Position numbers and translations under genes: made by a program. 64,000 bases of DNA from Streptomyces sp. HmicA12 (GTDB lineage Bacteria; Actinomycetota; Actinomycetes; Streptomycetales; Streptomycetaceae). The stretch is taken from NCBI RefSeq assembly GCF_000373565.1, contig NZ_KB891809.1, forward strand, positions 124,001 to 188,000. Direction: 5' to 3'. This document shows, one piece after another, positions 1-8,619 of the stretch. Positions within the stretch are counted from its first letter, which is position 1; each line of letters opens with the position of its first letter. The notes beneath the pieces were generated by a model, which made no database searches, was not told where the DNA came from, and saw only the letters and a program-made list of their open reading frames with translations.

Positions 1-634
1 GCTCGCCGACGGCACGATTCACGCCTGGCCCGACGGAGCCCTCCTGGAGGACTACGAGTCGGGGCTCCTGATGCGTCTGGAGGGCTGGGAGCTGACGCAC
101 CTGGAAGGCACGTACGTCTCCCAGGAGGCCGTCACCTCCACCCGCCGCTTCCTCACCCAGCGCACCCGCTGGGCGCAGGGCAACCTGCAGTGCCTGCGCT
201 ATCTGCCGCGGATCGTGAACTCCCCGCACTACACCGTCTGGGGCAAGTGGGAGACCGTCTACACGCTGCTCCAGGGGCCGCTGCACGTCCTGCTCGCGCT
301 GACCACCACCCTGTTCGCCGCGCTGACCCTGGTCGCCTGCGTCCAGGACCCCGGCGCCCACGTCTTCGCCCACATGCTGCTGCCGGGCGCGCTGTTCCTG
401 GTGGCGGCGGGCCCGCTCGCCCTGTGGGGCACCCGCTACCGGGCCCTGCGCCGGCGGGACGCGCGGCGCGGCGCGGGCGTCGTCTGGGGGCTCGGCCTGT
501 GGCTGTACACGTACCACCTGTTCTGGGTCTCCTGCCGGGGCCTGGCCCGGATCGTGCTGGGCCGCAACGGCTGGGCCAAGACCCGGCGCAACGCCGAGGC
601 CGTCGGCGTCGGTCCCATCGCCAAGGAGGTATGA
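1..634 (+). CDS. Family-2 glycosyltransferase, C-terminal part (5' end outside window)
   Basis: The reading frame is open from the window edge and ends at TGA 632-634. The first visible residues include EDYESGL and, a little later, QRTRWAQGN. These match the acidic ED motif and the Q(Q/R)xRW acceptor motif of processive GT2 glycosyltransferases (cellulose or hyaluronan synthase type). About 210 residues are visible. The rest is three to four hydrophobic segments and a basic C-terminus, as expected for the membrane-embedded end of such an enzyme. It probably makes or elongates an exported polysaccharide, but the sugar cannot be read from this part. The family is clear; the substrate is not. 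Confidence 0.8.
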   Translation, partial: LADGTIHAWPDGALLEDYESGLLMRLEGWELTHLEGTYVSQEAVTSTRRFLTQRTRWAQGNLQCLRYLPRIVNSPHYTVWGKWETVYTLLQGPLHVLLALTTTLFAALTLVACVQDPGAHVFAHMLLPGALFLVAAGPLALWGTRYRALRRRDARRGAGVVWGLGLWLYTYHLFWVSCRGLARIVLGRNGWAKTRRNAEAVGVGPIAKEV

Positions 635-640
635 GCCACC

Positions 641-718
641 GTGCCCACGAGCGTGCCGTCGCAGGTCACCGTGCTCGTCGTCGAGGACGACCCGGACGTC
701 CGTCTCGTCCTGTCCGCC
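641..718 (+). pseudogene. Response-regulator receiver domain, 5' fragment
   Basis: A GTG at 641, preceded by a purine-rich stretch, starts a frame reading VTVLVVEDDPDVRLVL, the first beta strand and acidic pocket of a CheY-like receiver. After about 25 residues the similarity stops: the phospho-acceptor Asp and everything after it are missing. The same frame happens to stay open to 1309 and runs into a kinase fragment, so automated annotation may call a 222-residue chimera. I read it as the stump of a decayed two-component gene. Confidence 0.6.
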
Positions 719-740
719 CCACAATCCATGGAGGCCCACC

Positions 741-917
741 ATGTCCGCCCTCGCCGCCCTCAAGCGCTCCCCGGTCCGCGTCGTCTACGTGATCGCCTTC
801 CTGCTCTTCGCCCTGGTGATCGTCGGCGTCCTGCCGACGGTCGCGCTCCTCGTCCCGGTCGCCCTGACCGTGGCCGCCGAAGTGAACCGGACCCGCCGCG
901 TCACCCGCCGCGCCTGA
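741..917 (+). CDS. Small two-TM membrane protein (58 aa), unknown function
   Basis: An ATG at 741 follows GGAGG (729-733) at 7-nt spacing and opens a 58-codon frame ending at TGA 915-917. The product has a short basic N-terminus (KRSPVRVVY), about 30 hydrophobic residues that could form one long or two short membrane helices, and a basic tail (NRTRRVTRRA). It lies in a different frame from the two-component fragments around it and is intact where they are broken. I recognise no family. The good ribosome binding site and membrane-like composition are the only support. Confidence 0.45.
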   Translation: MSALAALKRSPVRVVYVIAFLLFALVIVGVLPTVALLVPVALTVAAEVNRTRRVTRRA

Positions 918-934
918 CGAACCGTCACCGCGGC

Positions 935-1309
935 GCGGTCCAGCGTCGCCTCACGCCCGACGAGTACGCCGACGACCTGCTCGGCAACGCCGTGAAGTTC
1001 ACCCCCGCCGGCGGCCACGTCCACGTGCGGGCCCGTTACGAACCCGCCACCCGGCACTGGGTGCTGCGCATCAGCGACACCGGCATCGGCATCCCCGCAT
1101 CGTTCCTGGACTCGCTGTTCGAGCCGTTCCAGCGGGCCGCGAACGCGAACCGGCGACGCGGCAGCGGCCTCGGCCTGTTCATCACCCGTGGCATCGTCGA
1201 ACGGCACGGCGGCACCGTCACCGCCACCAGCACCGAAGGCACCGGCTCCACCTTCACCGTGGAGCTGCCGCTGCACCCGGTCTCCCTGCGCAAGCGGGGC
1301 GAGTCATGA
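935..1309 (+). pseudogene. Sensor histidine kinase, C-terminal ATPase (HATPase_c) fragment
   Basis: The frame reads LLGNAVKFTPAGG (N box), DTGIGIP (G1), LFEPF (F box) and GSGLGLFI (G2), so the ATP-binding domain of a hybrid or PAS-type histidine kinase is nearly complete and ends with a normal stop at 1307-1309. No sensor, HAMP or H-box region precedes it. The sequence just upstream belongs to the 58-aa ORF in another frame and to a response-regulator stump. Without a dimerisation and phospho-acceptor domain it should not work as a kinase. It could only be a free ATPase domain, which I think unlikely. Confidence 0.65.
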
Positions 1310-1400
1310 AACCCCCCGGGGCACCCCCGATTGCCGTAACCCCCGCGCCCGTCCGGCGCGGTGACCCCCCGCCCCGCACGCCCGGTGTTCCCATCGCACC

Positions 1401-1961
1401 ATGTGGTACGCACATCAACCCGGCCGCCGCGCACGCCAACTCCTCGGCGACGGCGCGGTTCTGCTCTGGACCGCGCTGTGGGCCGTCGCCGCGGTGGTCG
1501 CGCACCGGCTGATCACCCTCGCGGCCCGCCCCACGCCCCCGCACACCCGCACCCGGCTCCCGCTGCTCGGCCCCCGGATGAACGGCACCCTGCACGACGT
1601 CGCCCGGGCCGGCGACCGGCTGGCCGACGCGGCGCCCACCGGGCAGGCCCCGTTGCAGGCTCTGGCGCTGCTCTCCGCCGTCGCCCTGTTCGTCGTGCCC
1701 GTGGGCCTTCTGCTCGCCCTGTGGCTGCCGCGCCGCATCCGCTGGACCCGGCAGGCCGCCGCCGCCCGCGAGCTGGCCGCCACCGAGGACGGGCGCGAAC
1801 TCCTCGCGCTGCGCGCCCTGGTCCGCCCGCTCGACGAACTCGCCCGGTTCAGCGACGCGGGACCCGGCCGCCTCGCTGAGGGCTGGCGCGAGGCGGACCC
1901 GGCCGTCCTGGACGCCCTGGCCGACGTCGAACTGCGCCGCCTCGGACTCGCCCGGAACTGA
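1401..1961 (+). CDS. Two-TM membrane protein of unknown function (186 aa)
   Basis: The ORF from ATG 1401 to TGA 1959-1961 has two clear hydrophobic segments (about residues 18-40 and 88-108) separated by a Pro/Arg-rich loop. A cytosolic, mainly helical, charged C-terminal region of about 75 residues follows, rich in ARELAATEDGRELLALRAL-type heptads. It has the actinobacterial pattern of a small scaffold or transporter-associated membrane protein, but I do not recognise a family. It lies just before a strong bidirectional terminator and converges on valS. The ribosome binding site is weak. Confidence 0.6.
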   Translation: MWYAHQPGRRARQLLGDGAVLLWTALWAVAAVVAHRLITLAARPTPPHTRTRLPLLGPRMNGTLHDVARAGDRLADAAPTGQAPLQALALLSAVALFVVPVGLLLALWLPRRIRWTRQAAAARELAATEDGRELLALRALVRPLDELARFSDAGPGRLAEGWREADPAVLDALADVELRRLGLARN

Positions 1962-1989
1962 CGCGCGCAGGACTCAGGGCCCACGCACG

Positions 1990-2023
1990 AAGGCCCCCGG
2001 AACCGTGCGGTTCCGGGGGCCTT
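1990..2023. terminator. Bidirectional terminator between the two-TM gene and valS
   Basis: A perfect 15-bp stem (1990-2004 with 2009-2023) and a 4-nt loop lie between two convergent genes, ending 15 nt beyond the valS stop. There is no long U tract on either strand, as is usual in Streptomyces. Confidence 0.85.
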
Positions 2024-2037
2024 CGGGTGCGTAGGCA

Positions 2038-4668
2038 CTAGGCCTGCGGCAGACGCTCCAGCTGGGCCTGGATACGGGCGATGTCCTCGTCCGCCTTCAC
2101 CAGGCGGGCCCGGATGCCCTCGACGACCTTCTCCGGGGCCTTGCCGAGGAACTTCTCGTTCCCGAGCTTGCCCTCGGCCTGCGCCTTGTCCTTCTCGGCC
2201 GCGGCGAGGTCCTTGGCGAGGCGCTTGCGCTCCGCCGCCACGTCGATCGCGCCGGACAGGTCGAGCGCCACCTCGGCGCCCGCGACCGGCAGCGTGGCCG
2301 TGGCGCTGAAGCCCTCGCCCTGCGGCTGCAGCTTCAGCAGCTGACGGATGGCGGTCTCGTGCGGGGCGAGCGCCGTGCCGTCCAGGGTGAGCCGCGCCGG
2401 CACGCGCTGGCCCGCCTTCAGACCCTGCTCGCCCTTGAACCGGCGGACCTCGGTGACGACCTGCTGGACCGTCTCGATCTCCCGCTCGGCCGCGTCGTCA
2501 CGGAAGCCACTGTCCTTGGGCCAGTCGGCGACGACGACGGACTCGCCACCGGTCAGCGTGGTCCACAACGTCTCCGTCACGAACGGCACGATCGGGTGCA
2601 GCAGCCGCAGCGTGACGTCGAGGACCTCGCCGAGGACCCGGCCGGACACCTTGGCCGGCTCGCCGCCCGCCATGAACGTCGTCTTCGACAGCTCGACGTA
2701 CCAGTCGAAGACCTCGTCCCACGCGAAGTGGAAGAGCGCGTCGGAGACCTTGGCGAACTGGAAGTCGTCGTAGAACGCGTCGACGTCGGCGACCGTCTTG
2801 TTCAGCCGGGACAGGATCCACCGGTCGGTGGCCGTCATCTCGGACGGCTCCGGCAGCGGGCCCTCGATCGTCGCGCCGTTCATCAGCGCGAAGCGCGTGG
2901 CGTTCCAGATCTTGTTGGCGAAGTTGCGGGAGGCCTGGACCCAGTCCTCACCGATCGGCACGTCCGCGCCGGGGTTGGCGCCGCGGGCGAGCGTGAAGCG
3001 GACGGCGTCCGAGCCGTACGCGTTCATCCAGTCGATCGGGTCGACCGCGTTCGGGTTCGACTTCGACATCTTCTTGCCGAACTCGTCGCGGACCAGACCG
3101 GTGAGCGCGACCTTCTTGAACGGGATCTCGCCGTCCATCGCGTACAGGCCGAACATCATCATCCGGACGACCCAGAAGAAGATGATGTCGTGGCCGGTGA
3201 GCAGGACGTCGGTCGGATAGAACTTCTCGAGGTCCGGGGTCTCCTCGGGCCAGCCCAGCGTCGAGAACGGCCACAGACCGGACGAGAACCAGGTGTCGAG
3301 GACGTCCTCGTCCTGCGTCCACCCCTCGGCCTCGGTGCCCGGCGGCTGCTCGTCGGGACCGACGCAGACGACCTCGCCGTTCGGCCCGTACCAGACCGGG
3401 ATGCGGTGGCCCCACCACAACTGCCGCGAGATGCACCAGTCGTTGAGGTTGTCGACCCACTCGAAGTAGCGCCGCTCCATGTCCTTCGGGTGGAGCTCGA
3501 CGCTGCCGTCACGGACGGCGTCACCGGCCGCCTTGGCCAGCGTCTCGACCTTGACCCACCACTGCAGCGACAGACGCGGCTCGATGGTGGTCTTGCAGCG
3601 GGAGCAGTGACCGACGGAGTGGACGTACGGACGCTTCTCGGCGACGATCCGGCCTTGCTCGCGCAGCGCGGCGACGATCGCGGAGCGCGCCTCGAACCGG
3701 TCGAGCCCCTGGAACGGACCGGGCACGGTGATGACCGCCCGCTCGTCCATGATCGTCATCGTCTCGAGGTCGTGCCGCTGCCCGATCGCGAAGTCGTTCG
3801 GGTCGTGTGCCGGGGTCACCTTGACGGCGCCGGTCCCGAACTCCGGGTCGACGTGCTCGTCCGCGACGACCGGGATGGTCCGGTCGGTCAGCGGCAGCTT
3901 GATCCGCTTGCCGATGAGGTGCGCGTACCGCTCGTCGTCCGGGTGGACGGCGACGGCCGTGTCACCCAGCATCGTCTCGACACGGGTGGTGGCGACGACG
4001 ACGGTCTCGTCGCCCTCCCCGTACTGCAGCGACACCAGCTCACCGTCGTCGTCCTGGTAGTCCACCTCGATGTCCGAGATGGCCGTCAGGCAGCGCGGGC
4101 ACCAGTTGATGATGCGCTCGGCACGGTAGATCAGCTCGTCGTCGTACAGGTCCTTGAAGATCGTCTGGACGGCGCGGGACAGCCCCTCGTCCATCGTGAA
4201 CCGCTCACGCGACCAGTCCAGACCCGCGCCGAGGCGCTTGAGCTGCCCCAGAATGCGGCCGCCGTATTCGTTCTTCCACTGCCACGTCTTCTCGACGAAG
4301 GCCTCACGGCCGATGTCCTGCCGGGACTTGCCCTCCTCGGCGAGCTGCTGCTCGACCTTGTTCTGCGTCGCGATACCGGCGTGGTCCATGCCCGGCAGCC
4401 ACAGGGTCTCGAAACCCTGCATGCGCTTGCGGCGCGTGAGCGCGTCCATCAGCGTCACCTGGAACGCGTGGCCCAGGTGCAGGGCACCCGTGACGTTCGG
4501 CGGCGGAATGACGATCGTGTACGGCGGCTTCTCGCTCTTGGCGTCCGCGGTGAAATACCCCCGGTCTACCCAGCGCGCATACAGCGTCTCCTCTACCTCG
4601 GCCGGCGCGTACTGGGTCGGCAGTTCGGTGGTGGGCGCTGGGTTCTGCTGCGATGAGTTCTCGGTCAC
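2038..4668 (-). CDS. valS: Valyl-tRNA synthetase
   Basis: This class Ia aminoacyl-tRNA synthetase charges tRNA-Val in the cytoplasm. The 876-residue length is normal. The HIGH-type motif is HLGH at residues 64-67, inside PPPNVTGALHLGH, and the KMSKS loop is at 533-537. The C-terminal 70 residues (about 805-876) are a charged coiled coil, the tRNA-binding arm typical of ValRS that separates it from IleRS and LeuRS. The start is GTG at 4668; ATG codons further in would cut the conserved N-terminus. No T-box leader is visible in the short intergenic region shared with the divergent gene. In S. coelicolor folC follows valS; here a terminator and degraded accessory genes follow instead. Confidence 0.97.
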   Translation of the reverse strand: MTENSSQQNPAPTTELPTQYAPAEVEETLYARWVDRGYFTADAKSEKPPYTIVIPPPNVTGALHLGHAFQVTLMDALTRRKRMQGFETLWLPGMDHAGIATQNKVEQQLAEEGKSRQDIGREAFVEKTWQWKNEYGGRILGQLKRLGAGLDWSRERFTMDEGLSRAVQTIFKDLYDDELIYRAERIINWCPRCLTAISDIEVDYQDDDGELVSLQYGEGDETVVVATTRVETMLGDTAVAVHPDDERYAHLIGKRIKLPLTDRTIPVVADEHVDPEFGTGAVKVTPAHDPNDFAIGQRHDLETMTIMDERAVITVPGPFQGLDRFEARSAIVAALREQGRIVAEKRPYVHSVGHCSRCKTTIEPRLSLQWWVKVETLAKAAGDAVRDGSVELHPKDMERRYFEWVDNLNDWCISRQLWWGHRIPVWYGPNGEVVCVGPDEQPPGTEAEGWTQDEDVLDTWFSSGLWPFSTLGWPEETPDLEKFYPTDVLLTGHDIIFFWVVRMMMFGLYAMDGEIPFKKVALTGLVRDEFGKKMSKSNPNAVDPIDWMNAYGSDAVRFTLARGANPGADVPIGEDWVQASRNFANKIWNATRFALMNGATIEGPLPEPSEMTATDRWILSRLNKTVADVDAFYDDFQFAKVSDALFHFAWDEVFDWYVELSKTTFMAGGEPAKVSGRVLGEVLDVTLRLLHPIVPFVTETLWTTLTGGESVVVADWPKDSGFRDDAAEREIETVQQVVTEVRRFKGEQGLKAGQRVPARLTLDGTALAPHETAIRQLLKLQPQGEGFSATATLPVAGAEVALDLSGAIDVAAERKRLAKDLAAAEKDKAQAEGKLGNEKFLGKAPEKVVEGIRARLVKADEDIARIQAQLERLPQA

Positions 4669-4724
4669 GGAGCCAGTTTAGAGGGGTCACGGTCTCGTAC
4701 TGAAACCGAATCCGGTGGCCTGAT

Positions 4725-4740
4725 GCGTACTCCCGTACGC
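4725..4740. promoter_or_regulatory. Short inverted repeat in the valS divergent promoter region
   Basis: The hexamers GCGTAC (4725-4730) and GTACGC (4735-4740) form a perfect inverted repeat with a 4-nt spacer between valS and the divergent membrane-protein gene. It could be an operator. No regulator is known to me for this sequence. Confidence 0.25.
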
Positions 4741-4783
4741 CAGGATGTCAGGAGCACATAAGCATCGGGAGGGAACCCATCCA

Positions 4784-5758
4784 ATGAGCTACAACCAGCC
4801 GGGCCCCTACGGAGGCCAGCAGCCGCAGCAGCCCGGACCCTACGGCCAGCCGCAGCAGCCGGGTCCGTACGGGCAGCAGCCCCAGGCCCCTCAGCCCGGC
4901 TACGGGTACCCGCAGCAGGCGCCGCCCGGTGTCCCGCCCCAGCAGCCGAACCCGTACGGCCAGCAGCCCCAGGCCCCTCAGCAGGGCTACGGCTACCCGC
5001 AGCAGCAGGCTCCGTACGGCCAGGACCAGTACGGGCAGCAGTACCCGCCGGCGCCCCCGACGAGCGGCGGTGGCGGCAAGAAGACGGGCCTGATCATCGG
5101 CGCGGTCGCGGTCGTCGCGGCGCTCGGTGTGGGGGCGTACTTCGTGCTGGGCGGGGGCGGTGGGGGTGGCGCCTCGGTCGCGGACGACGGCGCGCACAAG
5201 CTGACGACGCCGGCGACGGTGCTGGGCGAGTACCAGAAGGAGGACTCCTCGTCGTCGGGCGGCTTCAGCTCGTCGGACATGCAGGACGCCGAGAAGCAGG
5301 GCCTGAAGAACGGGAAGCCCGTCGCCGCCGGCTACCAGGTCAAGGACTCCTCCAACCCGCTGGGCGGCAAGGTGCTGCAGTTCCAGGGCGCCTACGGCGA
5401 GATCGACGACCCGGAGAAGCTCGTCGACGGCATGTTCGACAAGGGTGCGCTGGAGATCACGAAGGGCAGCAGCAGCGACGGCAAGGCCACGCTCGTCGGC
5501 GACCCCAGCGACTACAGCACGGACGACGTCACCCTGAAGTGCCAGGAACTGACGATGGAGAGCACCGGCTCCGCGTCCGGCAGCTCCACGACTCCCAAGG
5601 AGATGCACATGCCGGTGTGCATCTGGAGCGACCACAGCACGATGGCGATCATCACCTCCGCGGAGATCGCCGACATGATGGCCGGCAAGTCCCCGGACTT
5701 GAAGGCTGCGGCGGACCTCGCCGCCAAGCTCCGCAAGGAAGTCCGCGTCCCCGCGTAA
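4784..5758 (+). CDS. Proline/glutamine/glycine/tyrosine-rich single-TM membrane protein
   Basis: The start at ATG 4784 follows GGGAGGGA at about 9 nt and gives 324 residues. Residues 1-95 are low-complexity repeats of PGPYGQQPQ type, a cytosolic disordered tail. One TM helix follows (KKTGLIIGAVAVVAALGVGAYFVL), then a Gly run and an extracytoplasmic domain of about 200 residues holding two cysteines (CQEL and PVCIW) that may pair. Such PQGY-rich membrane proteins are common in Actinobacteria, and this one sits in the conserved place between valS and clpX. Function is unknown; a structural or cell-envelope role is only a guess. Confidence 0.8.
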   Translation: MSYNQPGPYGGQQPQQPGPYGQPQQPGPYGQQPQAPQPGYGYPQQAPPGVPPQQPNPYGQQPQAPQQGYGYPQQQAPYGQDQYGQQYPPAPPTSGGGGKKTGLIIGAVAVVAALGVGAYFVLGGGGGGGASVADDGAHKLTTPATVLGEYQKEDSSSSGGFSSSDMQDAEKQGLKNGKPVAAGYQVKDSSNPLGGKVLQFQGAYGEIDDPEKLVDGMFDKGALEITKGSSSDGKATLVGDPSDYSTDDVTLKCQELTMESTGSASGSSTTPKEMHMPVCIWSDHSTMAIITSAEIADMMAGKSPDLKAAADLAAKLRKEVRVPA

Positions 5759-5775
5759 CACCCACGGCGGCACGC

Positions 5776-5810
5776 GAAGGGCCCCGGCGGATCTCCCGCC
5801 GGGGCCCTTC
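5776..5810. terminator. Bidirectional terminator between membrane-protein gene and clpX
   Basis: A perfect 15-bp stem (5776-5790 with 5796-5810) with a 5-nt loop lies between the convergent genes, 18 nt after one stop codon and 20 nt from the clpX stop. Confidence 0.85.
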
Positions 5811-5830
5811 CTGCGTCAACCGTCGTACGG

Positions 5831-7117
5831 CTACGCCGACTTCATCTCCCCGCTGCCGCCGCCCCGCGCGTCCCGCGGAATCAGCGTCGGGTTCACGTTC
5901 GAGTGAACGGCGTCCGCCGTGATGACGACCCGGGCCACGTCCTTGCGGGACGGGACCTCGTACATCACCGACTGGAGGACCTCCTCCATGATGGCCCGCA
6001 GGCCACGCGCGCCGGTGCGGCGCAGGATCGCCTGGTCGGCGATGGCCTCCAGGGCCTCGCGCTCGAAGTCCAGCTCCACACCGTCGAGTTCGAAGAGGCG
6101 CTGGTACTGCTTGACCAGTGCGTTGCGCGGCTCGACGAGGATCTGGAGCAGGGCCTCGCGGTCCAGGTTGTGGACCGAGGTGATGACCGGGAGACGGCCG
6201 ATGAACTCCGGGATCATCCCGAACTTCACCAGGTCCTCCGGCATGACCTCCTGGAACTGGTCCTTCTCCTCCAGCTCGCGCTTGGAGTGGATCGTCGCGC
6301 CGAAGCCGATGCCCTTGGCGCCGGCCCGCGACTCGATGATCTTCTCCAGGCCGGCGAACGCGCCGCCCACGATGAACAGCACGTTCGTCGTGTCGATCTG
6401 GATGAACTCCTGGTGCGGGTGCTTGCGGCCGCCCTGCGGGGGCACGGAGGCAGTGGTGCCCTCCAGGATCTTGAGCAGGGCCTGCTGGACGCCCTCGCCG
6501 CTCACATCGCGGGTGATCGACGGGTTCTCGGACTTCCGAGCCACCTTGTCGATCTCGTCGATGTAGATGATCCCGGTCTCCGCCTTCTTGACGTCGTAGT
6601 CGGCGGCCTGGATCAGCTTCAGCAGGATGTTCTCGACGTCCTCGCCGACATAGCCCGCCTCGGTGAGCGCCGTGGCGTCCGCGATCGCGAACGGGACGTT
6701 CAGCATGCGGGCCAGGGTCTGGGCGAGCAGTGTCTTGCCCGAGCCGGTCGGGCCGAGCAGCAGGATGTTGGACTTCGCCAGTTCGATGGCGTCCTCACGG
6801 CTGCTGCCCCCGCCGTTCTCCCCGGCCTGGACGCGCTTGTAGTGGTTGTAGACCGCCACGGAGAGCGCCTTCTTGGCGGCCTCCTGGCCTACGACGTAGC
6901 CCTCGAGGAACTCGTAGATCTCGCGCGGCTTGGGAAGTTCTTCCCAGCGCACTTCACTCGTCTCCGCGAGCTCTTCCTCGATGATCTCGTTGCAGAGGTC
7001 GATGCACTCGTCGCAGATGTATACACCGGGGCCTGCGATGAGCTTCTTGACCTGCTTCTGACTCTTTCCGCAGAACGAGCACTTGAGCAGATCGCCGCCG
7101 TCACCGATGCGTGCCAC
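5831..7117 (-). CDS. clpX: ATP-dependent Clp protease ATPase subunit ClpX
   Basis: This hexameric AAA+ unfoldase feeds substrates into ClpP. I place the start at GTG 7117, preceded by a GAAGGGGAAG ribosome site, which gives the usual 428 residues; an upstream in-frame start would add a non-conserved tail. The N-terminal zinc finger is C13-C16-C35-C38. Walker A is GPTGSGKT (122-129), Walker B IIYIDEIDK (183-191), the pore RKH loop 231-233 and the ClpP-docking IGF loop 270-272. It is transcribed separately from clpP1-clpP2, with about 170 bp upstream containing a long inverted repeat. Confidence 0.97.
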   Translation of the reverse strand: MARIGDGGDLLKCSFCGKSQKQVKKLIAGPGVYICDECIDLCNEIIEEELAETSEVRWEELPKPREIYEFLEGYVVGQEAAKKALSVAVYNHYKRVQAGENGGGSSREDAIELAKSNILLLGPTGSGKTLLAQTLARMLNVPFAIADATALTEAGYVGEDVENILLKLIQAADYDVKKAETGIIYIDEIDKVARKSENPSITRDVSGEGVQQALLKILEGTTASVPPQGGRKHPHQEFIQIDTTNVLFIVGGAFAGLEKIIESRAGAKGIGFGATIHSKRELEEKDQFQEVMPEDLVKFGMIPEFIGRLPVITSVHNLDREALLQILVEPRNALVKQYQRLFELDGVELDFEREALEAIADQAILRRTGARGLRAIMEEVLQSVMYEVPSRKDVARVVITADAVHSNVNPTLIPRDARGGGSGEMKSA

Positions 7118-7210
7118 GAGGTGCTTCCCCTTCGCCTGGGAGACGCCACGTTCAGCGGCTCCTGGTGCCTGTATCCGACGGTACCTTGCCGGGCCCCCCG
7201 TTCGGGCCCC

Positions 7211-7261
7211 CCTTGGCACGGTTCACTTCCTCCGGTGGGGAGTTCGTTGTCCGTGCCAAGG
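7211..7261. repeat. Long-spaced inverted repeat between clpP2 and clpX
   Basis: CCTTGGCACGG (7211-7221) and CCGTGCCAAGG (7251-7261) are perfect complements separated by 29 nt, 24 nt past the clpP2 stop and upstream of clpX. It may act as a transcript 3' end for clpP2, an attenuator for clpX read-through, or an operator. The sequence alone does not decide. Confidence 0.5.
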
Positions 7262-7285
7262 GATGGCAGACGATACAGCGAGCCG

Positions 7286-7945
7286 TTACGCGATCGCCTC
7301 GTTGTTCATCTTGCGCGTCGAGATGATCTGGTCGACCAGGCCGTACGCGAGCGCGTCCTCGGCCGTCAGGATCTTGTCGCGCTCGATGTCGTCGCGGATC
7401 TTCTCGATCGGCGTCGTCGAGTGCTTGGCCAGCATCTCCTCCAGCTGCGTACGCATCCGGAGGATCTCGTTGGCCGCGATCTCCAGGTCGGAGAGCTGCT
7501 CACGGCCGGTGCCGCCGGAGGGCTGGTGGATCAGCACGCGGGCGTTCGGCAGGGCCATGCGCTTGCCCGGCGTACCGGCGGCGAGGAGCACAGCGGCCGC
7601 GGAGGACGCCTGGCCCATGCAGACCGTCTGGATGTCCGGCTTCACGAACTGCATCGTGTCGTAGATGGCCGTGAGGGCCGTGAACGAGCCACCGGGGCTG
7701 TTGATGTAGATGGAGATGTCACGGTCCGGGTCCATCGACTCCAGGCACAGCAGCTGCGCCATGACGTCGTTGGCCGACGCGTCGTCGATCTGGACGCCGA
7801 GGAAGATCACGCGCTCCTCGAAGAGCTTCGCGTACGGGTCGTACTCACGCACGCCCTGCGAGGTGCGCTCGACGAAGCGCGGGATCACGTAGCGGTTGTC
7901 GACCTGCGGGCCCGTGTAGAGGCCGCTGCCGGGGATGTTGTTCAT
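7286..7945 (-). CDS. clpP2: ATP-dependent Clp protease proteolytic subunit ClpP2
   Basis: This is a serine peptidase of family S14 and part of the ClpP tetradecamer that works with ClpX and ClpC. The 219 residues include the GQASSAA motif with nucleophile S115, H140 in LIHQPSGG and the acid at about D186 in RDDIERD. The N-terminal 20 residues form a propeptide-like segment. It follows clpP1 by 56 bp and is surely cotranscribed with it. Actinobacterial ClpP1 and ClpP2 form a mixed complex in other genera. Confidence 0.96.
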   Translation of the reverse strand: MNNIPGSGLYTGPQVDNRYVIPRFVERTSQGVREYDPYAKLFEERVIFLGVQIDDASANDVMAQLLCLESMDPDRDISIYINSPGGSFTALTAIYDTMQFVKPDIQTVCMGQASSAAAVLLAAGTPGKRMALPNARVLIHQPSGGTGREQLSDLEIAANEILRMRTQLEEMLAKHSTTPIEKIRDDIERDKILTAEDALAYGLVDQIISTRKMNNEAIA

Positions 7946-8001
7946 GATGGCGGTGTTCCGTCCTGGTGAGGGAGGCAGTGGGCTTGAATCGGGGCCTGTG
8001 A

Positions 8002-8619
8002 TCAGGCGCCGGTGCCGCCGCCGCCCGGAACACCCGTAGCGGCAGTGATGATCTCGTCGATGAGGCCGTACTCCTTGGCCTCCTCCGCGGTGTACCAGCG
8101 GTCGCGGTCACCGTCACGGATGATCGTCTCGACGGTCTGGCCGGAGTGCTGGGCCGTGATCCTCGCCATGCGCTGCTTCGTGCGCAGCAGGTACTCGGCC
8201 TGGATCTTGACGTCGGAGGCCGTACCGCCGATGCCGGCGGAGCCCTGGTGCATCAGGATGTCGGTGTTCGGGAGCGCGAAGCGCTTGCCCGCCGAACCGC
8301 CCGTGAGCAGGAACTGGCCCATCGAGGCCGCCATGCCCATACCGATCGTCACCACGTCGTTCGGGATGTACTGCATGGTGTCGTAGATCGCCATGCCGGC
8401 CGTCACCGAGCCGCCGGGGCTGTTGATGTAGAGGTAGATGTCCTTGTCCGGGTCGGCGGCAAGGAGCAGCATCTGCGCGGTGATCTTGTTCGCGATGTCG
8501 TCGTCGACCTGCTGGCCGAGGAAGACGATCCGCTCGCCGAGCAGCCGGTTGTAGACATGGTCGCCGAGGCCACCACCGATGGACGGCTCGCCGGCGGCGG
8601 AAGGCATCAGATTCGTCAC
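8002..8619 (-). CDS. clpP1: ATP-dependent Clp protease proteolytic subunit ClpP1
   Basis: This family S14 peptidase has 205 residues, with nucleophile S99 in GMAASMG, H124 in ILMHQ and the acid D169 in RDGDRD. I use the GTG at 8619; an ATG four codons in (MPSAAGEPS) is a possible alternative. It is the first gene of the clpP1-clpP2 operon. A ClgR-type operator lies about 140 bp upstream. ClgR activates clpP1 in studied streptomycetes, so ClgR control is expected here. Confidence 0.96.
   Translation of the reverse strand: MTNLMPSAAGEPSIGGGLGDHVYNRLLGERIVFLGQQVDDDIANKITAQMLLLAADPDKDIYLYINSPGGSVTAGMAIYDTMQYIPNDVVTIGMGMAASMGQFLLTGGSAGKRFALPNTDILMHQGSAGIGGTASDVKIQAEYLLRTKQRMARITAQHSGQTVETIIRDGDRDRWYTAEEAKEYGLIDEIITAATGVPGGGGTGA

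Noticed and set aside
641..1309. A single 222-aa ATP-binding protein
   Set aside because: The two ends belong to different protein types, the middle frame matches nothing, and a better ORF lies there in another frame.
2359..4656. 765-codon open frame antisense to valS
   Set aside because: Its sequence is Arg/Leu/Val/Asp-rich shadow translation of the conserved valS gene, with no domain and no ribosome site.
4669..4783. T-box leader for valS
   Set aside because: The gap is too short and shows no specifier loop or T-box sequence.
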